This document shows, piece by piece, positions 18,501 through 23,444 of a DNA stretch of 23,444 bases; position 1 is the first letter of the stretch; the number at the start of each line of letters is the position of its first letter. The notes beneath the pieces are model-generated. The model did not search any database. It was not told the DNA's origin and saw nothing but the letters and a program-made list of their open reading frames with translations. Source of the stretch: a virus; the IMG/VR virus record IMGVR_UViG_3300010883_000497, positions 1 through 23,444 of that record. The stretch is one strand, 5' to 3'. Both the position numbers and the translations under genes were made by a program.

Positions 18501-18821
18501 TGTAACGGGCAGATATTTGACGGGTGTCCAGCAGGTGACTCTATAGATTGTGAACCAAACCAACAACTTCAAGATGGTAATTGTTATAATATTTATGACT
18601 TTAATCAAAGTGGTACTTTTGATTTCAGCGATTTAGTTTTTCAAATGGATTATATTAATTATGTAAATACGGGTGACTCTAATTTTAATACTGATGAAAG
18701 CCTTTTTACTGACGATACATTAGTTGACATATTTACAAGTGGTGATAATATAAGTAATCAATTAAACATAATTGATGCAGTAAAAATGATAAAAGCTATG
18801 AAAGATTTGGGGGACATATAA
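9561..18821 (+). CDS. Giant cysteine-rich multidomain adhesin-like protein (3,086 aa)
   Basis: The gene is preceded by AAGGAA at 9549-9554. The N-terminal part (1-370) is very Cys- and Gly-rich. A GCTD...DDGSC module is at 793, a degenerate copy (CNYNPSNTATLIDDGTC) at 1387, and two better copies at 2645 and 2714. CGxC motifs recur at 314, 361, 1678, 1702, 1791, 1883, 2702, 2842 and 2978. A region near 915-1050 (TYIVSFYYKGF ... WYYFEAEFEVP) resembles a carbohydrate-binding beta-sandwich. A DSDGDGIGC motif is at 1505. Two LamG-like domains lie at about 1940-2345 and 2347-2580. The C-terminus (about 3013-3075) is dockerin-like. No signal peptide is visible, fitting a virion protein. The likely role is a tail- or baseplate-attached fibre or adhesin; this is inferred from domains and operon position. 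Confidence 0.8.
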   Translation: MATEDCKIYRTNLTYGSGGDYDETNNTDCDMPAGIWMSSGGHQWTVGGQCDSACCLNNGDCGNNGNVYCNAYNCNAGSMRGIEEAAHDQDCRTSDAATADGLSWGCSGFWDWNCSGNCASDNGLATHYDTPVGASQTSPALDAYASPFYCCTLNDQYEEYTQTGLAKSYWGPNPTDEGLFTSRAARFDGVDFIGMVTSPFTYQGYYYANGIPNSADGPTGDIGLACKKHGASDALHEGSLGHANSGGNWPFGSCTWDNCAGQQGGCSAPSPHTSFNGLNLHGWANLAQGAEFFPDDATRTLHNAVCINYYIDGCGVCRADNWTPPTGFNADGTVDCESIDDYCYTSSLICDTSDCPKRNECGECGSAYGGAPSASYCTDQCGSVNPNDCTYPGTDVTEWYIYNCTNNTDDYAEWNSSCFGCSMSEWGGTAGIIDDGSCDQDYTSVQPESILNQHGYHTDLVILPTIENQTYYVSRVGIDVITTLSTSGSSYTWGYSVDYGPGWHNSHANSGFIGSVGPGNSSGGYFAGWLSAKIYDSEVDMTDIYGGQYTEDVEDITNTQLVNNNTINIYEDYNDCAQQVIDDIDFNSSECDSVSGLCADIPTCSSTGDNLTIHAFQTPRDGTSGAHNNLRNFFFKVPYKYNSIDVKIYATLANNIDSYKNVAIFTKKATDSVGNYATVEVPSDWLTGVYRITTPQMVINEGNAAGSLQMHWNSFCLDSSVATEDGIGYYDIDEYIKGEVSGVERGWVYHDTGVLSGLSGGDEIYFSVVPTHCDIGSVQYPFKVWLGIEAIEGCTDASGLNYNKEANKDDGSCNYGCLPGIGAANGNLSPTYTINGGVSDASSFKPTNSNVDAQWILGGSDHPNSFLHHDSTDHSNQPCLESVNFNEQNDAGRRVKASADASCYDADWMRFRFLYIWLPRVSKTYIVSFYYKGFSGSSIRTDMRQVATDGNESDYNGTGAIYSTGNHGGALWANHQIKTGSNPRNIQGWYYFEAEFEVPTPNSTNAADFYHPITNEPGVRWTFSQYFGEVTGATLVDYRIREKDDNTTLPLLDCCYDGNSTSFCDCPEGNAPGTGCVKTMCNLNPGNNDFDGTFGYDWNVYSDSWECDGDDWTLCGAVWYLPNLNNSEVGVATNACGLHYDNVLADGYGGDNWIRFDDSFERYGNQDTGHCGYWSSASVCDIETGSDTGGDDFLDCLYGSPQNTFEVGGVVCGCSSTADGETIGSNDTDYRYTGRAPHYCCLDYTDSTQCDGNWQQETLSINPTPTSNTNSWLTYFYPGFTGYSNSIHCGNPSSCPASKTFEADSQIQWPGDTITESHTSPMGDQSQYNNLKISLASSIEKSEYISDLTDGGPGYPELGQNTDTYGCSEIDGYKKWDTTAGELTFNCNYNPSNTATLIDDGTCVGNNTKSNSVPEENEYGSNAFWNDYRLSGFGDTQGTNTHWKYGDISLPATAGIRPHPVYNKYFPCTCQPCETTDLLFDGNGYWQGYQAGYDFVNCPTKYFWDSDGDGIGCSSETGEAPEPRWLCPGDELLVPHADNSNYPGEVSKWTLPLFCIDNRCQMTNQQCDILQDCLESNENQCECPNTCDSNGAHPEQCECSCNCWVDSNETCTGDWDAADGFEISFPKIACNDGQGNSDCPCNNAYHMVDGEPSGDSIGNPSQILPTGEMSRFSCIDRCGECSMPGCTDDLTMNGCNNKEDACGQCQSTTTAGARCNGRKDNLYMSGVSVGEFYAGQTHPSGKGGCCRPENWDLRVNYYGEGGNDKWFENVNGAGGMDCHGVCFGNSVIDQCGNCTVEPGEDSATTSPISCLGNQHLDGTYLHFDTAGVEFYLSNQGQIQSPDVDTPTNNAGNNWSPSINCLTYEDQYEWDGTYCVYNWAVDSCGKCYGANADVHGCCIDDTGDTISNAVNIRENTTSTGWNTFPEMLFAFSEFEPPKEKLVHHYRFIEDYPYTEIAVYNGDPVYLFDEKGTHLLLSSYRSAGFATCTEVQYWNGGTWQTSNCGCDVAEGTNVECRSVDGDVDGFTSTNNFAYRVLCLAPDGNLYPQFLFLASSNCLYGGDCTIWPEYAVTATQACETAGTFHYSDDAPEHLNGQHSLEIRSSNLSYNSTDASGWGSQTEIDNLNLYTTDFRTLDLVEVGPTKYTQGNSWTISGWIKPNMQSMLPGGDNHVNDTQIFSLTGGKFIDCFALFNSERELCEWSTVVGNQMMFVFNGESGYGTDGVLSGNYGKVVLKFNRTTIAGTHTTNVNETIPSIDRIITDTPSIKWHHFSIVYHHNQDWVLLGDGSQNRKNFIEFYIDGAYQGGMTTDTFLFGKFNLFADGDGSELNQFPNMKIKDLKMHQGKVYPPIRHYKFNDAAASIGEDTSFYGTKDASLFGGATITNDGLVLDGAPSTSPGQFALINEPIPSSDTFTVMAWVKGRPDGGYSGNWNMISAYGESGSGQNQQFILGQTSGERITFLIKGPSGWIGPGYNTGLDCIEGTSYYTVPNANEWHHFTGTFDGNRIKLYDNGKEVNTCTLVTPVSMPENTGATTAIGARSYCINDTGTIVDQGQCSWFDGIIKDVRIYTTTLEQNQIKDIVNNDVNQLFDRTNFSNNNPEGINIVDQTSSLSYSWDYGTNKFIGSGTFDIGTEYKFIPPSLLGAAVGCTDSLACNYNISADINDGSCTYPEYPDCNCEGTEQYDCTGSCVNITDTANFGVNDECGVCDGDNSSCSGCMDINACNYDAAATIECEYGDESDTCCEYPEENFSCDNVCMNITDCAGVCNGNGVEDCSGNCNGDAELDDCNICNGGNYFDSSNQIIAGGSLPTGNCSCMNTDESTFIDCSGMCGSETSSYFSNFDSCGNCSRQNPNVTNYNEYLDDIFINENIRMAEVCTNILDGCSLVLVDNHLICYPENTELDRDASFPVPIWMFYNILNNHNFDNLDAENGIYTSGITQALCTSISDTCGAITGPEDTPLISQMGTLSCYLGWNGSQDDCGVCNGQIFDGCPAGDSIDCEPNQQLQDGNCYNIYDFNQSGTFDFSDLVFQMDYINYVNTGDSNFNTDESLFTDDTLVDIFTSGDNISNQLNIIDAVKMIKAMKDLGDI
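15372..16598 (+). other. LamG-like domain 1 of the giant protein
   Basis: Residues about 1938-2345. It opens with LVHHYRFIED, continues with NSWTISGWIKP, and carries the hallmark IKWHHFSIVYHH strand followed by FIEFYIDGAYQGG. A Cys-rich insertion (CTEVQYWNGGTWQTSNCGC) sits between the first strand and the core. Confidence 0.65.
16599..17304 (+). other. LamG-like domain 2 of the giant protein
   Basis: Residues about 2347-2581. A complete and typical jelly-roll pattern is visible: IRHYKFNDAA at the start, DTFTVMAWVKGR, EWHHFTGTFDGNRIKLYDNG, then WFDGIIKDVRIYTTTL before the closing helix. It directly follows the first LamG domain. Confidence 0.75.
18591..18818 (+). other. C-terminal dockerin-like pair of the giant protein
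   Basis: The first loop is D3013-x-N3015-x-S3017-G3018-T-F-D3021-x-x-D3024, followed by a hydrophobic helix. The second, 50-60 residues later, is weaker (N3069, D3072) but has the typical LNIIDAVKMIKAM helix of dockerin-type repeats. The domain closes the protein, the usual place for a dockerin module. Calcium binding is inferred. Confidence 0.55.
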
Positions 18822-18824
18822 AAA

Positions 18825-21800
18825 ATGCCTTTACCAGAAAATACTATAAAATTTACCTATAAAGGATTAAAAACAAAAAATACAAATTTTTGTGCAGAAA
18901 ACTTTAACGACCTTAATACACAATATGTATGTACTTCTGTAGGTAGTTTTGAACCTCATAATTATAATGATGATGGTTCTGGTGGATGGTCAGTATTTGA
19001 ATATTTTGGTAATAATGCAGACTCAAGATTGTCAGCAGCAAATTCGTGTCAAACATATGGGGTTAATAATTCTTCATATTATGTACCAGTAGAAGCAGGT
19101 AATGATATATTAGATTGTACAGATAAAAATGCACAAAACTATAATCCAGCTGCTACTGCAGATAATGGGGAATGTAGTTGTTATTTTGAAAATTGTTTTG
19201 GTTGTACAGACTCAAACGCTTGGCAATATGATTCTTCTAATCAAGTTTTTATTTCTTGTGCTGATGGCGGACCATGTGTTGATAATGGTAGTTGTATATA
19301 CATATCTAACCCATATTCTACAGATTATTTAGAAAATTTAGATAGTATAGTAAATGATGATTATATCACTTGGCCGTGTGTAAGTCTAACTGGTTTAACT
19401 AGTTTTCCTTCACCTTATTATTATGATAATGATAGTGATGGTACAGGATGTGGGTTACCTGAATATTTTTGTCAGTATAACGCAGATGATTATGAAACTT
19501 ATAGTTCTATTAACAATGATTTTGGATTTGAGGAGGATTATGTAGCAATGGGTGGTGACGCTCTTTGTATATGCCCTTCCAATACTGATGTTTTTACACC
19601 AGAATATCAATGTTCTGCAGATAATAATGAATTTGTTAGTAATGCCAATAATAATTGTGGTGATATTGGATATATAACAGGTATTATAATGAATGGTGAT
19701 GGGTGTGGGTATTGTAAAGATTGTGCATTTGACCAAGATTCTTGTGAAGAAATAACTGAAGATTTATTTCAAACATATTGTCAAGTTAATTTAGGTGATA
19801 GTTATTGTACAGCATTACCATTATTTATTAGTGGTGCTTATAATTCTATTGAATTTACAAATATCGTGTATGAATGTTTACAATTAGGACCAGAAGCATT
19901 GTATGTATCAACTTTAGATGGTTATGATGAAGCAACCAATATCTGGCAAGATATCCATAATGTTAATTGGGTACAATATTCTCCAACTGGGAATAGTTTT
20001 ATAACTGATTATAATGCTAATAATTCAGATACAGAAATTATTCCATGCTCTAAATATGAATCAGGTACGCTATTAGAAGGGCAATGCATTCCTAATATAG
20101 TTGGATGTACAGATGATAATGCATTAAATTTCCTTGACCAACCAGTTTTAGAATGTATACCAAATGTAAATTGTCACGCTTATAATTTATGTGATATGTG
20201 TCCTACAGGAGTATGTGGAGAGCAAGCTGATGGTTCTGGAATGTGCCCTAATATATCAGATGCTAATAGATGTGACTATGGTTGTGGAGAAGGAGTTTCT
20301 GCAAATACTCAAATTTGCTGTCAGGATAGTTTTAGACAACAATCGGGAGAACCATTAACAATAGAAGGACCATTAGGTTATAGTGGTGTGGCATCAAATA
20401 ATAGATGTGATATAGTAGTTGGTTCAGCTCCATCAGAAACTATAAATCCATCGGGTGCTATTTTATCTACTCAAATATGTGAAACAGAAGGATTATTTGC
20501 AAAACACCCAAGATTAAGTGAAGGTAATTTAACATTAGGAGGATATCAGTATCAAGGAGTAACTGTTCCAGTATGTAATAATGTAAACAGAACTTGGGAA
20601 GGTATAGATAGACAATATATTGATTATGGTGGTGGTGCACACGATAAGTATGCATGTAATGGCTCATCAAATGAATCAAACTACACTTTTGAAATAGTAG
20701 AACGGGAAGATTTAGAATTAGGAGGGTGGATTAGTACAGAAGAAGCTTTAATAAGTCCACAAAATCAATATATGCCTGGTGGATTTAGCACTACCATAGA
20801 TGTAGATAGTTTACACTGGAGTCAATATTGTGATTATGGTTGTGGAATAAATGCAGGAGGAGCGGGAGATAGTGAAGAATTATTTATAGCAAATACATTA
20901 GAAGAATGTTGTGCTGATATAAATCAAGATTACACATGCGATAATCCTGCAGACAATGTTTTAATATGTAGAAATCATAATGATAGTCATAATGATGCAT
21001 ATATGTTTACAGAAGCCTCATCGTGTCAAGGTTTAGAAATATCAGAATCTACAACGGATATTGGTAATCTTCCTCTGAATTTAGATTGGATGTATACAGT
21101 TAATCAATACCATAATTCTTGGATTCCTGCAAATCCTGATTTTGGATTAGGAGTTATTGAGGGATGTGCAGACCCAACTGCTTTAAATTATTTTAACCAA
21201 GATATTTGTTTATCACCACCAGAAGAAGGTGGGTGTGGTGGATATTGTGGTGTACAAATTTGGCCAGAAGAATCTGGTGAAGGAGATTTAGTAGTTATGT
21301 GTCCTAACACACCAACAGTTGGTAGTTGTGATTATGGTTGCGGGCAAGGAGTCGGGGAACATATAAGTAGTGGATGGCAATCTGATGAAGATAGAATTAT
21401 AAAACCAGTACCACCCTTCTTGTTTGTCCCTTCTAGCGTAGAAGCCGCAGGCTGGGAGTTAGAATATAATCACCCATATGACGAAGATACTGTATGGTAT
21501 AATATAAAATGGTGTACAGAAGGTCAAGAAAATATTATTAGTGGGGCTCAAACACAATATAGAAATTATCCAGTTGATAATCCAAATGAATTTGAGATTA
21601 AAAAATATCCACTATGTCAGTCTGTTGGTAATACAGATTTAGTTTATGCTGATGGTTTATATCCAAACAATGATGGTGTAAAAGATACATTCAGAGGTGA
21701 AAGAATGACTAGTTATAATCACCAGATTGGTGCACCAGATGATTTCACAAGACCTGGAATGTTATATTTAGACCCAACGGGTACCCAAACAGATTGTAAT

Positions 21801-23444
21801 AGTATATGGAGTAGTGAATTATATCCACATATAAGTCAAACTTATATAACAGAAAATCAAAATAATTCCCTTCCACTATTTAAACATTTTTTCCAATATA
21901 CAATTCTCAATAATGACATATTTATGCCTGAATATGTTACCATGGAACAATATTGGCAAGAAACAATGTCAGACTATACTGACTCAAGTTATTATTGGGT
22001 AGAACACGACAATATTGGATATACAACTGGTTGTAGAATGAGTGCAGCTATAAATTATATATACCAAAATCCTTGTAGTGATTGCCCTACAGGAGTGTGT
22101 GGAGACCAATTAGAAATAACAAATGAAGGTCAATTATATAATACTTGTCCTTCTATACAGACAACTGGGTGTGATATTTGTGAAGGGTGTGATGAAAGCG
22201 AAGCGAGTGGGTGTAGTTGTGATTATGGTTGTGGTGAAGGTGTAGGTAATTCTTATCAAAATACATATAACGATTACACAACAAAATGTTGTTTAAGTGT
22301 TGATACAAATAATACAAATTTTCTCGGAAATACTGATAGTAGTTTAATATGGGAATATGCAGATTATAGTGGTGGATTATGTGGTTTTTACAATTCAACT
22401 ACAGATGATTTACTACCAAATGCATTTGGTGGTGTTAAAAGAGAATTAAGAGTATGTAATACTTATGGTACAAATACTTGTCAAGATAATACCTTTAACA
22501 AATTTAATATATCTGAAGTTGATGGTACTATTACACCAGGACCAATTGCAGAAATATGTACACCCGATTCACACTATTTATATTCACCTAATCAAGAATG
22601 TATTGGAGTTGATTCTACTGATATATATTTACCTCAAGTAGGTGTAACTGGAGAGTGGATAGATTCAACGAACACTAATATAACATTTGGTTGTACTGAT
22701 GGTCAAGGTAGAAATGGTACACTAAATCCTCAAGATGAGGGTCAGGATGTTGAAATCTTTTGGAAAGCGTATTGTAATTTTGGTTGTGGATACGGAAGTG
22801 AAAACCCTACAACAGGTGATTCTATACAAAATTTAACAGAATTTAGATACTATTATGAATTTAAATGTTTAAAAGATGATGGTGTTGCTGATGATGATAG
22901 CTTACCAGGAGAAAATACTTGGGACCACCCTTATTGGCCAGCATTACCACATAATAAATTTATAGATTTAAATTATGCATCAGCTGATACTATGAAAATG
23001 TGTAGAAGAGTTTCTTTTGCTGTTTATAGCGGTGCAGATTATGATTTATCGCAATTGGGAACCAACTTTTATTTTAACGCTTCCGCTGACCCTTATTTAT
23101 CTGGAGAATGCAGTGACCTCGGTCATGGTGAAGATTTAATATCAGAAAAACTATGTGGTAATTATTTTGGACAAACAGATATTCAATTAACACCACATTC
23201 TGGTTTTACACAATATGATTGTGAAGTATTAGATAATTCAACATATGTAGACAGATATACAGAAGTAGAAGGATGTACTGAATCTAATGCATGGAATTAT
23301 TTATATCAAAATCCTTGTAGTGAGTGTCCTACAGGTAATTGTGGTATACAAACTGGATATGAGGTAATGTCTACAGGTGCACCAGAACAATGCCCAACAA
23401 TACACGATGGTAATTTTTTCACAATACCAGATACATCTTTTGAA
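18825..23444 (+). CDS. Second giant cysteine-rich repeat protein, 3' end outside window
   Basis: The frame is open from the ATG at 18825 to the window end: 1,540 codons without a stop. The ATG is three bases after the previous TAA and in the same frame. No strong Shine-Dalgarno is present beyond a GGGGG about 12 bases upstream, so coupled translation is likely. GCTD-type modules occur at residues 97 (DCTDKNAQNYNPAATADNGEC), 126, 427, 780, 1069, 1289 and 1483. CPTGxCG motifs follow at about 460, 1088 and 1502 with a looser one near 803. CDYGCG-type motifs occur at 483, 669, 835, 1132 and 1317. A YDNDSDGTGCG segment lies near 206. No LamG or enzyme domain is evident. The protein is probably an elongated virion adhesin; this is inferred from context. 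Confidence 0.8.
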   Translation, partial: MPLPENTIKFTYKGLKTKNTNFCAENFNDLNTQYVCTSVGSFEPHNYNDDGSGGWSVFEYFGNNADSRLSAANSCQTYGVNNSSYYVPVEAGNDILDCTDKNAQNYNPAATADNGECSCYFENCFGCTDSNAWQYDSSNQVFISCADGGPCVDNGSCIYISNPYSTDYLENLDSIVNDDYITWPCVSLTGLTSFPSPYYYDNDSDGTGCGLPEYFCQYNADDYETYSSINNDFGFEEDYVAMGGDALCICPSNTDVFTPEYQCSADNNEFVSNANNNCGDIGYITGIIMNGDGCGYCKDCAFDQDSCEEITEDLFQTYCQVNLGDSYCTALPLFISGAYNSIEFTNIVYECLQLGPEALYVSTLDGYDEATNIWQDIHNVNWVQYSPTGNSFITDYNANNSDTEIIPCSKYESGTLLEGQCIPNIVGCTDDNALNFLDQPVLECIPNVNCHAYNLCDMCPTGVCGEQADGSGMCPNISDANRCDYGCGEGVSANTQICCQDSFRQQSGEPLTIEGPLGYSGVASNNRCDIVVGSAPSETINPSGAILSTQICETEGLFAKHPRLSEGNLTLGGYQYQGVTVPVCNNVNRTWEGIDRQYIDYGGGAHDKYACNGSSNESNYTFEIVEREDLELGGWISTEEALISPQNQYMPGGFSTTIDVDSLHWSQYCDYGCGINAGGAGDSEELFIANTLEECCADINQDYTCDNPADNVLICRNHNDSHNDAYMFTEASSCQGLEISESTTDIGNLPLNLDWMYTVNQYHNSWIPANPDFGLGVIEGCADPTALNYFNQDICLSPPEEGGCGGYCGVQIWPEESGEGDLVVMCPNTPTVGSCDYGCGQGVGEHISSGWQSDEDRIIKPVPPFLFVPSSVEAAGWELEYNHPYDEDTVWYNIKWCTEGQENIISGAQTQYRNYPVDNPNEFEIKKYPLCQSVGNTDLVYADGLYPNNDGVKDTFRGERMTSYNHQIGAPDDFTRPGMLYLDPTGTQTDCNSIWSSELYPHISQTYITENQNNSLPLFKHFFQYTILNNDIFMPEYVTMEQYWQETMSDYTDSSYYWVEHDNIGYTTGCRMSAAINYIYQNPCSDCPTGVCGDQLEITNEGQLYNTCPSIQTTGCDICEGCDESEASGCSCDYGCGEGVGNSYQNTYNDYTTKCCLSVDTNNTNFLGNTDSSLIWEYADYSGGLCGFYNSTTDDLLPNAFGGVKRELRVCNTYGTNTCQDNTFNKFNISEVDGTITPGPIAEICTPDSHYLYSPNQECIGVDSTDIYLPQVGVTGEWIDSTNTNITFGCTDGQGRNGTLNPQDEGQDVEIFWKAYCNFGCGYGSENPTTGDSIQNLTEFRYYYEFKCLKDDGVADDDSLPGENTWDHPYWPALPHNKFIDLNYASADTMKMCRRVSFAVYSGADYDLSQLGTNFYFNASADPYLSGECSDLGHGEDLISEKLCGNYFGQTDIQLTPHSGFTQYDCEVLDNSTYVDRYTEVEGCTESNAWNYLYQNPCSECPTGNCGIQTGYEVMSTGAPEQCPTIHDGNFFTIPDTSFE
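22059..22093 (+). repeat. Direct repeat, copy 1 (QNPCSDCPTG core)
   Basis: This 35-base segment matches 23301-23335 at 31 of 35 positions by direct comparison. It encodes the NPCS(D/E)CPTG core of the composite module. A shorter relative (CCTACAGGAGTATGTGGAG) is at 20202-20220. Confidence 0.75.
23301..23335 (+). repeat. Direct repeat, copy 2 (QNPCSECPTG core)
   Basis: This segment is the partner of 22059-22093, 1,242 bases downstream. Two of the four differences (C/T at the sixth position, C/T before CCTACAGG) are silent or nearly so, suggesting duplication followed by drift under protein-level selection. Confidence 0.75.

Larger units (their letters stand above)
20103..23444 (+). repeat. 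Divergent composite protein repeat in the second giant
   Basis: The unit is GCTD-x-x-A-x-N-Y-x-x-Q, then C-x-x-CPTGxCGxQ, then a CP, then CDYGCGEGVG. It starts at 20103, 21162, 22029 and 23271 (the last cut by the window), with a partial unit at 22689. Extra CDYGCG-type motifs without a CPTG partner are at 20829 and 22773. Spacing between unit starts is 1059, 867 and 1242 bases, so inserts between motifs vary in length. Confidence 0.7.

Noticed and set aside
19129-19332. +1 frame of 67 codons inside the second giant
   Set aside because: Low-complexity product; the main frame carries conserved GCTD motifs across the same bases.
21648-21700. Type IX secretion sorting domain
   Set aside because: Only the short PNNDGVKDTF segment matches, it is mid-protein, and a phage virion protein would not use the host's type IX system for assembly.
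9561-23444. CRISPR or tandem DNA repeat array
   Set aside because: The recurring units are divergent protein motifs with variable spacing, not identical DNA repeats with unique spacers.
1-23444. tRNA, rRNA, integrase, insertion sequence or attachment site
   Set aside because: No cloverleaf-like block, transposase/integrase motif or terminal inverted repeats were seen; nearly all bases are coding.

Overview
The window is a compact, AT-rich, one-strand stretch of a T4-superfamily (myovirus) genome. The best matches are to the marine branch: cyanophage- or pelagiphage-like gp55, gp5, gp25 and gp6. All genes read on the + strand with gaps of 0-17 bases, apart from one 120-base break at 1247-1366. 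The host cannot be fixed from this sequence. Several motifs (GCTD...DGSC, CGxC, dockerin-like loops, one PNNDGVKDTF segment) are familiar from surface proteins of marine Bacteroidota and related bacteria, but they also occur in marine phages.

Layout. Bases 1-650 hold the 3' part of a late sigma factor (gp55-like), cut by the window edge, followed by an acidic unknown protein (668-1246). A probable intrinsic terminator (1266-1302) and a possible T4-type late promoter (1313-1320) separate these from a long late structural operon. That operon starts with a small coiled-coil protein (1367-1771), the baseplate hub/spike gp5 without a lysozyme domain (1771-2994), two small unknown, probably structural proteins (3006-3443, 3436-3987), baseplate wedge gp25 (3989-4432) and wedge gp6 (4445-6652).

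Downstream of gp6, where marine T4-like phages usually carry gp7/gp8, lies a run of likely glycan-binding proteins: a DNRLRE-like beta-sandwich protein (6652-7809), a LamG-like protein (7827-9545), a 3,086-residue cysteine-rich multidomain protein (9561-18821), and a second cysteine-rich giant (from 18825, still open after 1,540 codons at the window edge). The first giant carries two LamG domains, GCTD/DGSC and CGxC modules, and a C-terminal dockerin-like pair. The second carries a recurring GCTD / CPTGxCG / CDYGCG composite module. The two giants are in the same frame, separated by a single TAA.

How they fit together. gp55 would direct late transcription of the structural operon. gp5, gp25 and gp6 build the baseplate. 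The giant repeat proteins are most simply read as baseplate- or tail-attached adhesins. The most unusual points are a dockerin-like EF-hand insertion inside gp6 that resembles the C-terminus of the giant adhesin, and the large investment in cysteine-rich, extracellular-style repeats in a protein set that is presumably assembled in the cytoplasm.
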